Source of the DNA: Dillenia suffruticosa
Taxonomy: Eukaryota; Streptophyta; Magnoliopsida; Dilleniales; Dilleniaceae
Direction: 5' to 3'
Assembly (NCBI GenBank): GCA_033439265.1
Contig: JAVTVX010000004.1
Coordinates: 18,675,701-18,739,700, forward strand
Length of the DNA stretch: 64,000 nt
The notes beneath the pieces were generated by a model. The model was not told the origin of the DNA. It did no database searches and was given only the letters and a program-made list of their open reading frames with translations. Shown here piece by piece: positions 29,501 to 44,500 of this stretch. Positions within the stretch are counted from its first letter, which is position 1; each line of letters begins with the position of its first letter. The translations under genes and the position numbers were made by a program.

Positions 29501-32500
29501 ATGGAGAACTAACTTCACAACATCAGCACCTATAACTATTGCTAGCTGGCCTTCAACCTCGTATACGTGGGTAAATCCCAACATACATGCTATCCTCAAC
29601 GCTATGGTGGCTTCATCCATTTCTCTGCACCAGTATGGTGATTAAACTCAAAGCAAATTCAAAATACTAATTATCTCACCTTTGACCCATATTCTAGGAT
29701 TACACTATTGGATTTTCTCTTCACCAACGGAAACTTAAATTCCACAAGGTTGACACCTGAAACAACCCAAATCAACCAAGTCAAGTAAGTGTGAAGTACT
29801 AAATGAACTTTTCCTGACTATGAGAATCCATTTTTTAGCTTCATTCGCTGCAAATTCAATCCAATAGCGCCCGATTGAGAAAAATGGAATGATCTTTAAA
29901 CTTTCTAAAACTGTTAGAAAAGCAGAGAGAGTAATAAGTGAGACAGAAAAAAATAGAATTCAGTTACTTCATTTTAAAGGCAGGCACATCTACTGCATCA
30001 GGGCTACTAAAGTTTCTAAATTGCTAGTCATCTTTTCACATTTTCAATGATAAAGCTCATTGCTTTACATGATCTAAGAAAGAAGTATAAAATTCAATAA
30101 CCCCGTACATTTTATTGGTCAACTAATCACCCTGACCCTTCAACAACGACGACAATCACCACCACCTGAGCCTTAATCCTAAATTTTTGGGTTAACCATT
30201 TGAGAGATAAATATAGGAGGGAGAAAGAGAGAGAGGGTACCATAAAATTAAAGTTTGAAAGCAAAATAGAAAAGATAACACTAAAAAAATAAAAATAAAC
30301 TATTTATAGAACTTAAAATAATAAAAGAGATAATTTAACTATTTCGGATTCTCCTACGTCCCTCATTCTTATTTAAAGTCATATTCTCAACTAAACTCCT
30401 GACACTCATATCTTTACAGATAACTTGCATCCAAATTTTCAACGACCCATCCTAACCGTTTTACTTAATTTTCTATATTTAAGGTCTCGCTTCTCCTAAC
30501 TGGTGTGTCTTTGGGTCAAAAAATTTGGACATTTCTCAATTTATGCACATCATCCTTGCGCAGGGCCATGCTACTGTAGGAATGAGTAATGAGGAAATTA
30601 ATGAAAATAATTGCCAGTGATACTGCAGGAATGGAGTAATGAGTGTAAAACAGTTCAGCATGCACTGTGAAAGGACTCTGACTGAAGCTTATGAACATCC
30701 AAATACCCTTTGGGTCCAGCATCCCCCTCTCCAGCAACACGAAGGATACTGCCCTTGCTAACTCCTGGAGGAACATTAACTTTGATATCCTTCTTAACAC
30801 GGACACGTCCTTCACCGGCACATTTTCGACAGTACTCAGAAATAACTTCACCACCTCCACCACAAGTTGGACATACAGAAACCTAGTATTAATTAGAAGA
30901 TAACATATAGAATGAGCAACATGATATAAGTTAAAAGAACAAGCAGAACAAAAACCCGGAATGCTTTGACAGATATAAAGAATTCAACAGGTGAGAAATT
31001 TGAACTCAACAAGGCTTATTGCTGCAACACTATTACTAAAAGATGACAAAAATAAACAACACTTAATCCACCAACTAGAAACAACCAAACGTATACAGAA
31101 TTTATTGCAAAATGTGGAAGAGTAAACAATTGTTATCTTTCAATATTTTTGTTAATCAATTTAAATTACACTCGCAGATTGTAATGCAGTTACAATACCG
31201 GCCATTATGTTATTGGGAGTAATGAATATAAGATATGGATATTGCCAAAGCGAATTTTGAGGGAGTTTTTACTTTTTGCAGGTGTCATGATTATAAAGGT
31301 TTTATCGGGGCTCGTAACGGGGGCATATTGGTCACATCGTAGCCAGAATGTTCATTACGGGTGTAATGGCATCACAGCCCTCATAACTGGTCATATTGGT
31401 CACGAATGTAGCTGATTCAGCCATTACGATCCGATTTTTTAATACATGGTGCATAACTAAGGTTGTCAATATATCATTTCTTTCTTCTTCGTTTGGGGCC
31501 TTGGATTTTATAATGTGTATATTCTTTCCTAATTGTGGAGAAAATTGATTGTAACAACCAATTTTGAGAATCACTCCCTTAATAGTACCAAACAGTAAGC
31601 GACTGTTAAAACAACCATGATGTTGAAAGGAATGATCATCAAACCTATCAAGTTTGGACCCAAAATGTTACCTCAACAAGCAAACTGCTCACAAACTGGC
31701 CCTAATATGCTGCCTAGAAAAGTCCTGAATCAGGCTGCCGTCTGCCCATTTCCAAGCCTTCTATGGCCCAGTCTCTCAAAGATTTTTGCCCATCATCCTG
31801 GGCATGTTACAGCCCATTCAAGGACACAAACAAAGAGCCCCAAGAGCCAGCTTATGCTAGTTGTTGGGAGCTCCCCAACAGGAGTGAAAACTAGCTGTTG
31901 GAACTGTCCAATGGCCAGTTTTCCTAGCCATTGGGAAGGGCAGTCAATGCCCTCTCTTCTCTCTTTCTTTTCCTCATTTTTTTCTCTCCTCATACTCTCT
32001 ATAAATAGGGGGCTCTTCTATAGGACCAATCTATGAACAACTTATGAAAGTCTCTTCTATCTTTCAAAAATGTTTCTTGATCAATAGATACTTCCTTGTG
32101 AGCAATAACTTGCTGCCTATAATCCATTCAAATTTTCATCATGGTATCAAAGCAAAGCTCAATCCTGTCCTCCTTCGGATTGGGTGATCCACCTGCTTAC
32201 ATAAACATCCAAATGTTTTCTTCCACTCTTCTTAATTCAACAAATTACAACTCACGGAGGGACACTATCATCAGGTCTCTAAATTTTTACAACTTGGAGA
32301 GACATTCTTGATGAGCCTCCTAATGTGTCCACTCCTCAATTTTGAAGTTGGAAGAAAAGAGATGATCAAGTAGTCAACTTGCTGCAAATGTCTCTCAACA
32401 AAACTCACAAAGCCATGGTCTCATGTATTCCAAACGCCAAGGCATTGTGGGATCAAATGCATGCTGTCTATGGGCAGGAAAGCAACACTGGCAGACTATT

Positions 32501-35500
32501 TGAGCTGAAAAGAAAAATCTCTGCACTCAAGAAGGAAGGGAAGTCTCTTCAGCACAGAGATTTGTGGAACGAGTTGAACATCCACAGAACTCCATCTTCT
32601 GACACAAAAACTCTGCTAAAAAGATTGGATGAAGATATGACATTTTCTCTCCTAATGGGACTAGGCAAGTCATATTCTAATCTTCGGCAAGAAATTCTAA
32701 GGATGAAGGAATTTCCCTCATTTCAAGAAGTTCAATTTATGATTCAAAGGGCTGAAACGAGTTTCGGAGTTAAGGAAACTCTCAACACTAAAATGGAAGC
32801 TCATGGGTTCTCTGCTGTCCAAGAAAAGATGGTGGCTAATAGGTGGAGCAGCCAAAAAAGAAGAAGGTCTGTTCGCATTGTAAGAAACCCAGCCACAAGA
32901 AGGACAAATGCTGGTTTCTTCACCCTCATTTGATGCCCGAATCCATGAGGAAAAAGTCTGAGCAACGGCACTCCCAAGCTCACAATGCCACATCTGATTC
33001 CTTACGAATTACAGCCCCTGAGAACAAATTGGACAAGCTTCTAAAGCATGTGACTCTTCCTCAAGGTAACAATTCTGAACTAAACCTTTTAAATTCTGTA
33101 AGTTTTAAGGATAGGATTTTAGATTCTGGACCAGATAACCATATGGACAAGGATAAACACAAAATAAAGAAATTTAAACCCCTTCTTAACAAAAAGCTTG
33201 TTAAAGTTGTTAATCTAATGCCTACAAAAACCTTGAAAGGAAAATCTCATTTAGAAATCCTCCTCAATAGAAAACCCAATATCTCTTATCTAAATGTCTT
33301 TGGTTGTATATGTTATGTCCACATTCCTGAACAATTCAGAAATAAGCTAGACAAAAAGGCTAAAATATGTGTTTTCTTTGGCTATGCTTCATTCGAAAAA
33401 GGGTACAAATGCTTTGATCCTATTTCTAACAAAATGTACACATCAAATAATGTGATATTTGTTGAGAATGTGTTTTACTTTACAGATCACAAATCTCAAA
33501 GTTGTCCAACAGAAACATCTACCCTAAGTCACTGGAATGTTCAAGTTCCTTCCATCAATATCAGAGAATAAGCTATTCAATAAAATGTGGAAGGAAGAGA
33601 ATTGGAAGAGGATCAAAATCAGAGATTTTCAAATAGTGAAGAAAGGGTGTCAGGGGAGAAAATGTAATTGAGAATTCTGATGAAGAAATAGTTGGATCCC
33701 CTCCTTCTCCTGGACCCCTAAGGAGATCCACTAGGATAAGACGGCCTCCTTTAGAATGGAAATTTTACTACAACTCTCTATCGACAACTCATCCTCTTTC
33801 TGAAGTTTATTCAACCACTAACGTTTCCTCAAGTCACCAAGCTTTCTTGGGTGGCATTGATCAGTTTCAAGAGCCAAGAGACTTCAATGAGGCAAACAAA
33901 CATCCTGAATGGAGGAAAGCCATGGAGGAGGAGCTTGAGGCACTAGAAAAGAATGGAAATTGGGAGATCACATCACTTCTCAGAGGAAAGAAAGTTGTAG
34001 AATGCAAATAGGTTTATAGAATCAAGCACAAGAATGATAGCTCTATAGATAGATATAAAGCAAGGCTTAACGCAGACATATGGAATAGATTACAAAGAGA
34101 AATTTGCCCTCATAGCCAAAATGAGTACTGTTCGAGTTTTCATGTCCCTAGCAGCCAGTAACTCTTGGCAAATGTTCCAAGTGGACGTAGCAAATGCATT
34201 CCTACAAGGAGACCTTGCAGAAGAAGTATATATGCAACTACCTCTAGGTCACCGGCAGGAAGGAAAAGTTTGCAAACTCAACAAAACAATCTATGGATTA
34301 AAACAATCCCCAAAGGCATGGTATGCTAAACTTAACTCAAGTAATGAATTCAAAAGGTGCAATAATGACTCTTGACTTTTTGTTACAAACCAAAATGGAA
34401 AGGTCACTATTGTTAGATGATATAATCATTACTGGAAGCGATCTAAGCCGAGTTAATCAAGTTCGAAATTTCCTAAAATCTAAGTTTGAGACTAAAGATT
34501 TAGGAATGCTAAAATACTTCCTAGGTATAGAACTTATCTATTGTCATAATGGGTTTGTTCTATCCCAAAGGAAGTACACCCTTGACCTTTTGCAGGACAC
34601 AGGAAAGTTAGAAGCCAAACCAGCATGTAGTCCTATCCCCACTTCAACCAACTTAGAAGATGATGACAATGTATTTGAGGATGTGCAAAGATATCAAAGG
34701 CTCGTAGGAGGGCTCGTTTACTTAACGATAACCAAACCCAACATCTCCTTTGCCGCAAGTTAAGTTAGCCGGATGCATGCTCCCAAGATGAAACATTGGA
34801 GAGCAGCTAAGAGGATTCTTCACTATTTGAAAGGATCACTAGGAAAAGGTATTTGGATAAAGAATAATAACAATTCAAAGATTTAAGGTTATTGTGATGC
34901 TAACTAGGCAGGAGACCCGAATGATGGAAGATCAACAACCGGATATTGTATGTTCATCGGAGGAAAGTTGGTATCATGGAAAAGCAGCAACAAAAAAAAA
35001 AAAAAAAAAAAATCATGTGGTGTCCAAATCGAGTGTTGAGGTTGAGTATAGGGTAATGGCAGTTGCTGCATGTGAAATACTATGACTTAAGTCATTATAG
35101 GAAGAGCTTGGGTTCAAAATTACCACTCCAATCAAGCTTTTCTGTGATAACCAATCAGCCTTCATATCGCTACAAATCCAGTATTTCACGAGAGAACAAA
35201 GCACATAGAAGTGGATTGTCACTTTGTGCATCATAAGGTGGAAGAAAACTTGATAGTAACTCCTCACATCGGAAGTGATAATCAGCTTGTTGACATCTTC
35301 ACTAAGGGAGGAACACCTCATCACCTTCAAAGCATCATGAACAGGTTGGGCACAATACATATCTATGCGCACCCAACTTAAGGGGGAGTGTTGAAAGGAA
35401 TGATCATCAAACCTATCAAGTTTGGACCCAAAACTGTGTTAACTCAACAAGCAAACTGCTCACAAACTGGCCCTAATATGCTACTCAGAAAAGTTCCTGA

Positions 35501-38500
35501 ACAAGGCTGCAGTCTCCCCATTTCCAAGCCTTCCATGGCCCAGTCTTTCAAAGATTTTTGCACATCATCCTGGGCATGTTACAGCCCATTCAAGGGCCCA
35601 AACAAAGAGCCCCAACAGCCAGCTTAGGCTAGCTGTTGGGAAGGGCAGTCAATGCCCTCTCTTCCCTCTTTCTTTTCCTCATTTTTTCTCTCCTCATACT
35701 CCATATGAATAGGAGGCGCTTGTATAGGATCAATCTATGAACTACTTATGAAAGTCTCTTGTATCTTTCAAAATGTTTCTTGATCAATAGATACCTCTGA
35801 GCAATAACTTTCTGCCTATCTTTCATTCAAATTTTCATCACACGATCCTTTGGAACTGGGCAAAGGATGGCAATCATTTGTGTATTTGTCTAAAGAGAAC
35901 TCCATATTTTTTTTAATGAACGATCCCTTTCTGCCTTGGCTGAGTTCTTTCCCATTCTCTTTGGAAGATACTCATTATGCCAGGCTCAGCACAGCATTCT
36001 CATCTCATTATTTGCCTATGCCACTTATACCCTCCCCCAACCACTGCAGTATCATTGATTTTAATTATGATATTAACTGGCCAATCCTTTGTTTCTCCTG
36101 TTGTATACATTTCAATTAGGTTCTAAAGCCCACTAACAAATACAAAATATAGAGATGAGATGGTACTAATGCAAACTCATGTCAATTTTCCAAAATAGGA
36201 CTGAACATGGTAGAATATGGCAATAAGATGGCATTTTTCCATGGGCATAATAATAAATTCCTGCATTCATCTGTCATAAGAATTTGCCTTTTCATCAGCC
36301 ATTTCAAACATTTTTTTTTAAAATGATAATAATAATAATAATTAAATACGTGGCCTAAAATGATTAAATCAGGATAAAAATTTGCACAAAAAATGATACA
36401 CAAATACTGACACATTGTTTTAGATAGAACACAAATGCAGACACAATTATCACAAGGCTTACACAGCAAGCATGCATAACACACTTAATCATGTCATGAC
36501 ATATAAAGCTCATTCTGAAACATTCTGCATTGGGCAATGATGACCCAATAGAAAATGCACTACGACAATAATTCATTTAATTTCTTTGGGGAAAAAAGAA
36601 AAGAAAAAAAAAACAAGAAGAGAGAATCCCATGAACTTCAGTATCAAAACATAGTCTATCAGCAAAGCAGCCAATTACCAGTCGCAGAGTTGTTAAAAAG
36701 TTGTCATACCTGTGAGAATAGGCCGAAAGGTGTTTGCTCAGTTCGCATGACCTGGCCCCTACCACCACAGGTGGAACATATTCTCATCTTTGATCCTATC
36801 TTTGCTCCAGTGCCGGTGCAAACTTTACACGTTTCCAAATGGGAAAGCTCAAATTCTTTTTCAGCTCCAAAGATGGCCTCAGAAAATTCTAAAGTCATGT
36901 CATACCTAAAACAAAAATGTCAGAATGGTGTTTAACATGATCAATAGCAAAAAGCTTTTCTCACAAACAGTAGATACAGTCTTAGATAAATGCCATTATT
37001 TGTGGAGTTATTGCAACAGATGTGCAATCTTGGTTCACAACAGACAGATATCATATGGCGAAGACATTATGTTACTTGAAATCCTGTTTAGAAAACAAAT
37101 CGAGTCCTCGAAAATTCTTACAGTGAAGCCAAATAAAATTGATGATCGTCTACATCAAGCTATGTAAATTACAACAACTTCTACGCAGAATTAAAGTAGC
37201 ATATTTATGCCACTTCAGATGTCCTATCCTTCTAGCTTTTTTGATTATCCTCCTCAAAGCAAATTGCATGATTTCCAAATAAGATAATGAATATAGTATG
37301 GAAATCACAGGGTGATTTTGTAAAGAATTTGTCTTTTTTATCTGAACTTACCTTATATCTTCACCCTTTGTCACAGTAGCCCGATGACCTGTTCTGAATC
37401 CAGTAGGATCCATACCAGCAAAACTTCCCATACTAGTCCCAAAGAAAGTCTCAAATAGATCAAAAGGATTTGTCTGCAGAGATCAAAATAAAAGCAGTAG
37501 AAAGTTAGCAATATAGGCTATTCAGCTGCAAATGCATGATATACAATGCACATATTAACAATTGCTGAAGAAATTTTTCACAGGTGAGACGAGGCACAAG
37601 GACATTAACATATGTTTGTAACTTAAAAGAACTCACTAGCTTCTTAATAAGGGTAAACAGTGAACAGGGCGATTAAAAAAAATGAATAAAATAAACTGCC
37701 AAAACTGGCCAAGTAGCAACGATAAGATCTGTATGACTGCTCAATGGAGGAACACAAGTGACAGAGTTTAACAACCTTTTTCCCTCTTTGGGCCTTAAGT
37801 GAAACCTACCTCCCACTGCCCAGGCACGATTGTCTCCACCAGAACAGCTCCAGCCAATGACCAACCAATGGAACCAGTTATAAACAGCTGATATTGTTTA
37901 CCAGCTCCTTTCCTATGGCAACTCCCAACTCCAGCATGGCCAATTTGTGTTTTCTTTTTCTTTCTTTATATAATAAAATAAAGGTGAAGGGGTGTGTGCA
38001 TATAAAAAGTGGACCAAGGCGGTGCAAAGAAACAAAAACTAAACAAGGAGAAAATCCGCGAAACCAACAACTCCAATAAGAACAAAAAGAACTTTGGGAG
38101 AACCAAAAAAGAAAAATGCACCAGCTTCAACAAGCTATTGACAATACAAAACAAAGGTCTCTCAACATCATAAAAAATCCTCCATAGCGCTCCTCCAAGC
38201 TAACCAAAAATAGGCAAAGGGAGCAGCATATGTACTCTTCACTTTGCCATACCACTTTGAACAAAGCCTACAATGAGCACCAAGGATGTGAATTTTGACT
38301 GAACTCTGTTTCCCATAAAGTTTTCAGCTTTTATGATCTTTTTCATAGTTTCAAGCCGAAAGACCAATTGCAAAGCTGCCCATTTACCAACCAGACTTCG
38401 GAGAGCAGTTTCTTGCTAAATGGTCTGCTCATTGTCCATAATATGCTCAGATTACATGTGGCTGTTTACCTAATTTAAGACCATCAAAACCAAGTCAACT

Positions 38501-41500
38501 GACCTTTGTGCAACCTAGTATTGATTTACAATGTCAAGCTCACAAATGGAGAACAAAACTATTCTCTTGATTGGGCTGAGAAGTCATTTTACCTTGACCC
38601 AAAACTAAACAAAGTTATAGCACTCATGGATGCACGCTTCAAATGGAATCATTCCAACCTCTTTCAGTCAGTTGAGAACAGATTCCACTGTACAACCTGG
38701 GGATGATACCCTCTGTTCTGTCCTTTCCATTCATCTGGAAGGAAAAAGAAATTGACCTTCAGCAAGCTTTTTCTTCCCATTCAGAAGTTCTGTAAGCCAA
38801 GTATGATTCTCATTGGCCACCAGCCAAGATTTGATTTAGAGGTCCTGAACTCCATAGACATTTTTCTTTAGCAGTACCAGGTTAGCAGTACCAGGTGGCC
38901 AAGCTTGAGACCCTACCTTGTTGAGAAACTATATGGCTTTGTTCATCTCTCTGATTTGATTTTTTTTTAATCATCAAAAACAGCAGTCTCTAGTCAGTAA
39001 GAGATCATTTTGCTAGGATGCATGCCTTAATAGGCTCATGCCCCCGTTCAATTGAAAGGAAACATCATCAGAAAAGGAGAGGCATGGACAGAATATTTGC
39101 CTGGTTGGCAGCTGGTAGCTCTCATCCTTAGCTGCTACTTATTGGCCAAAAGATCAGCTATCAGCAATCCACAAAGGGTTGTTCTTGGAACTCCAATTGA
39201 CAATTGTGATTCTTCAGATCATTCAACCCACCTAAATCTAAACTGGACGTGCTAATCCACTTAAGCATGAATTTTGGAATTCTCATTCGGCTTTTGCAAT
39301 AGCCAAATACATAATTCAATGTAACAGAGACAATCATAATGCCTATGGACAATCATGATTCTCATCCAGAAAGAAAAACCATAAAATAAATATCAGAAGT
39401 TCTTGTCTACCACATAAAACAGGAAAATGAAATTCAGAAAAAAGAAAAACTAACTGCATTACCGTATAGGCACCAGCTTGTCCCCCTACTGTACTTCTTA
39501 CTCCAGCTTCACCATATTGATCATACAAAGCCCTTTTTTTATCATCTGATAGCACCTGACAAGTTGAACCTCAGAATTCAAAAGACAAGGAGAAGGAATG
39601 CACTTTATGTTCCAAAGCACAATGGCAGAAAGACTATTGAATGCAACAAATATTCGTATGTTCCTTCAAGAAGACTCAAAAAGGATATTTTGCATCAACT
39701 TTTCAGGAATGACACACACCTCTAACACCGAATGTCACATTTTCACCATGGAGGTAAATAAATTTCTCAGTCAAACAAGCACTAGTTTATTGTTTAATTA
39801 CAAATGATTATATGCAATATATAGTGTAGAGTAAGGGTTGGCAGCATAGTTTTCATTTGTAGACAACACTTTCTAAACCCGAATAGAATATTCAGCAATC
39901 AACAAAAGAAAAAGAAAAGAAAAGGCAAGATCAAAAGTTTCAATCAGGATGTAGAATTATCAAGTGCCACAGCAGCATAAAATGGTAAGAAATGCCAAAG
40001 GGCCAAAGGTCCTCAGCAATCCATACCAAGCAAGAACAGTATAAATACATGTCATAAACAGTTTATCATATTACATTCAAATTGCACTATCTGGGATGGT
40101 AAAATTTGTACGTGGGAGTGGTGCCAAAATTCCTAATCTGCAAAGAACAATACCAAAGTGCATAACACAAAAGATTTTGGAAATCACTCTCTTGACCTTG
40201 GTTGCTTCAATCTAAATTTTTGAGACACTTGCACAAAACTCATAAGCCAAATTCTTCTTTCTATTCGGAAAAGTTTATTGGTCATGCCAAAGTTCCCTCT
40301 CAGGTAAAGCTTGTGAGGACTGTATTTCATGATGAGATAAATACAAATCATTTATTGCAAATTATGCGCCAAAAAACCCATTAGACCCTAACACGTATTT
40401 GTTGTGGGAAGAGACTAATGAAACCCAAAGTCATCTTGTTATCCTTTCTCCTTTCACAAAGGCAATCTGGAATAACATTTTTCTGTTTAAGGGAGAATAT
40501 TGAGTTCATCCTCAAATCATTACAAAAAGGCTTTGGTAGTGGAAATAATCTCAAGATCCAATGGAGAATTTGGATGCTCGCCATGGTTTGGTGCCAATGG
40601 ATTGAAAGAAATGCTAGATGAAGACTTGAAGTCTCGTATCCTGCTTCATTGAGGGCTAGAGCATTTTTTTAGGGGTACTCTTCTCAATATTATGTTTAGA
40701 AGTTGTATTGCTATCATTAAGCATATAATCTTACCCAACACCCATGTTTCTTCCCTCTTTTTCTCTGTCTCATTCTTAAAAAAATAAATAAAAAACAAAC
40801 ATAAAAAATATAAATTTTCCCCATTTTCTACAGGATATAGAGTCCTCATGCAAGCCTTCTCTGGCAACATTGTTTTTCCCTGATCTGAGTAAAAGGATTC
40901 AGTTCAGAACATTAATGCTTTCTCATGTGAATATGACACCAGGAAAACTACAAGCTTCATATTCTATGAGCACCAATGATTATTCACATAGAGAAACAGG
41001 ACCAGACAAATGTATGTTGATGATCAAGACTGTGGCCTCAGTGAATTAACTTGCTGAATGAGAGCAACAGCACAAAGCGAGCTTCTTCAGTTAAGAAGTA
41101 TGCCTAGATCAAACCACGAATGTAAACCAAACTAGGAACTGCAAAAGCAAAGATTTTCAACATCTTGGCATGTTAAATTGTTTGGTCATCCTCATGATGA
41201 AGATGCTCTGGAGTTATCTTCTGTGATTGACTTGCTCTGTTCTTTTCCTTTTTCTTCTATTTACTTTTTTCTATAAATCCAGAGGCGAAGGTTTAGAACC
41301 TTCATTTTCTGGCCTTTTATTGTAAAAAATATTCTAGATAATCTCACCTGAAATCTCAGTGACCCTTAATTTTACTTTGTAGATCTTATTTGAAAGTGTA
41401 AGACCTTTATAAAGATAAAAGCCCTCATTTGGTCATTGGTCCTTGACTGCATTCATACTAACTATTCATTACAGGCAAGGCTACAAAGGAATGTTAAAGG

Positions 41501-44500
41501 TGTTGTGAGTTCCAGAATGACTCATTTCTTCACTGCACAAAACTCTCTGAACTTTTGGAGCAGATCTTTTGAAGCTCTTGGACACCTCAGGTATTGTCCT
41601 GCTATCTTTGAAACAAGTCTGCTACGATAAGGATATTTCAAGAGAACTGTTACAAACCAACGCCAGTGAGGATGACCAGGTTTAAAAGGATTACAATACA
41701 TTTCACAATCTTTTCCTTTAACGTGAAATTCAAAACTCAATATATTTTTTGTACAATATATACAAAGCAGAATTTTCAGGAAAAAAAGCTCGACTGCTTT
41801 GGAGATGAGCTTATGGCTAATTTCATGCATTTGGAGAGAGATTAATGCCAGAATTCTCCAAAAAATAAAAAGGGCTCAATGATTGTTCTCTTCTATGAGA
41901 TACAATTGCTTTTTTTTTAACACTTCTTTACGGGCTCATACTATACAGATTTATAAAAATTATATCTTAGAAGAGTTGAAGATGGATTAGAGAGCAATTA
42001 TCCATTCGTTTGTGTACTGATCTTTTTTCCCCACCTCTAAGAATTTCTCATCCTTGGAGTTTTTGTACATTCTTTGTTCCGTCTAATACAATCTCATTAG
42101 CTATCCAAAAAATATCAATATACAAAGCAGAACCATGTGTGATGATCTGGCAACATAACACGTAGTCTTAAGAAATTTAAGGCCTTCATACCCTATGGAT
42201 TTTACATATACTAATCCAAAGAGTACAAATCCAATTACAAAAATCCAAGCTTATCAACGTGCATCACCAAGAACAACAATAAAAACGAAAATGCTTGAAA
42301 GATTTAAGTCAGGAATATTTCAAGATAAAGAATTATTCTGAAATGTTATAATAGAAGTGAGGTACCTCATATGCAGCACTAATCTCCTTGAACTTTTCGG
42401 TTGCTCCAGGTTCCTTGTTAACATCAGGATGATACTATAATAATAATAAGACATGAACAGAGTGAGTGGAGGAACAACTGACAACCTTATAACTAACTTA
42501 TTCCCCCAAACAGTCACCCATAACTTTGATGAACAAGGTAACAATGTCTAGGTTTACTTATTTATCAGGAAAAATATTGACTTTGAATACACATATAAGA
42601 ACACTCTGTTAATATATTTTTCTTTGCTTATTTAATTTTGTTATAACTGTATATTTCTTGATTACTTCTCAAAAAATTTTTATTACTGTTGTACATATTT
42701 TTGCTATAATCACTACAGTATTTTTTTCTTATAATAAGTTTAGAACTAAGGGATCTAATCATGCTTACTATATTAGACCCTAAAATTAAGGGATTTGATC
42801 ATTCTTAATATCTATATATTGTAATTCTCTTAGTAAAATGAGCAGAACATTTTTTCAGAACTTCTCTTTTATTTTTTGTCATAGTATCACAGTCAAAAGT
42901 CTGAGATCATTTCATCTTGTGTCTGAGATCTTAGTGATTTGTTCCTTTTTTTTCGTGTTTTTCTATTCTATTTTCTTGGACATTGTCTCTTAGTTCTTGT
43001 TTCTAGTTGAATCATACCTTTGGAACGATCTGAACACTTTCTTGTTAGATTTAATGGCAAGAACTATTCTGTCTGGGCATTCCAATTTCAGATCTTTATC
43101 AATAAAAAAGAATTATGGGGTCATATTAATGGGATAGATCCTGTACCTAATAGCAAGAAAGAGAAAGAGAAATATGCGAAATGAGAGGTGAAGGATGCTC
43201 AAATTATGTGTTGGATCCTTGGAAGTGTGGAACCACCCATACTTCTCAATCTCAAGCCTTATAAGATCTCTAGAGAAATGTGGGATTAATTGAAGAAAAT
43301 TTACAATCAAAATAATATAGCACAAAGGTTTCAATTGGAACTCGAGTTGGGTCAACTCATTTAAGAGAGTATGTCAATCCAAGAGCTTTATTTTTCCTTT
43401 GGAAATCTTTGGGCTGAGTGCACTGATATTTGTGTATGCAAGTGTATCCTTACAGATTGGACATTGCAACTAATGTCCAATGCTATAGTTGCAAAGGATT
43501 TGGACACATTCTCACTAATTATACTAAAAAATTCTGCAATTATTGTAAGAAAATAGGGCATATCATCAAAGATTGTTCCATTCAGCCTCCAAAGAAATCT
43601 GAAACTGCCTACAATGTCTCGGTTGGTTCCTCAAATGCCCCTAGTCCTCGTCAGTTTTCTATTACTCCTGTAAGACTTTCAGGTAACAAAAATTCTAATC
43701 CTAAACTTTGGTATTTTGATTCCGGTGTTTCCAATCACATTACCAACCTTCCTTACCTTTAAATAATGTTTAAGAATATAAAGGCGATCTTCAGATTCAA
43801 ATTGCCGATGGTAATTCCTTACCTATCACAGCTGTTAGTGATATTTCAGCCTCTTTAAAAACTATTTTTGTATCTCCTAAACTGTCCACTAATCTTATAT
43901 CTGTCGACCAATTAGTTAACAACAATTGTAGTGTTCAATTTTCAAATTCTGATTGTTTTGCGCATGATCAAGTGTCCAAGAAGATGATCGCGAAGGGACT
44001 TAAAGTGGGACGTCTCTTTCCTTTGTTTTTATCTCCCTCTTTAGTGTCAAATTATGTTGCTTGTAATGTTGTTCAATGTGTTAATCAGGTGTGACATAGA
44101 CGTTTAGGGCATCCTAATTCTCATATATTTCGAGTCTTGCTTAGATCTGGTTTATTTGGAAATAAAAATTCGGCTTCTTTTAATAATGATATTGTTAACT
44201 ATGCATCTTGCAAACTTGGTAAAAGCAAAACGCTTCCTTTTCCATTGTATAAAACCCGCACCATCAAACCTTTTGAACTTGTATATACTGATGTATGGGG
44301 TATTGCATCTGTAATTTCTCATGAACATTAAAAATATTTTGTTACATTTATCGATAATTTCACTCGTTTTACTTGGATATATTTCTTTTAGTCTAAAAGT
44401 GAGGTTTTCTCTATGTTTAAAGTCTTTCTTGCTTTAATTGAAACACAATTTTCTGCCCAAATCAAAATCTTACAATCTGATTCAGGTGGTGAATATATAT

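Larger units (their letters stand above)
31621..35840 (+). mobile_element. Ty1/copia LTR retrotransposon B with integrase-core deletion, in DnaJ intron 5
   Basis: The LTRs lie at 31621-32141 and 35389-35840, beginning TGTTGAAAGG and ending ATTTTCATCA. The flanking 5-mers CATGA (31616-31620) and CACGA (35841-35845) differ at one base, consistent with a target duplication. The primer-binding site (TGGTATCAAAGC) and polypurine tract (AAGGGGGAG) are well kept. Gag, zinc knuckle, protease, the integrase C-terminal end, RT and RNase H follow in order, but the integrase core is missing and frames are broken. It is antisense to the DnaJ gene. Confidence 0.93.

Noticed and set aside
31332..31574. Minus-strand frame upstream of copia B (80 codons)
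   Set aside because: No domain; the underlying sequence (repeated CATTACG/CATATTGGTCAC motifs) looks like an old non-coding repeat.
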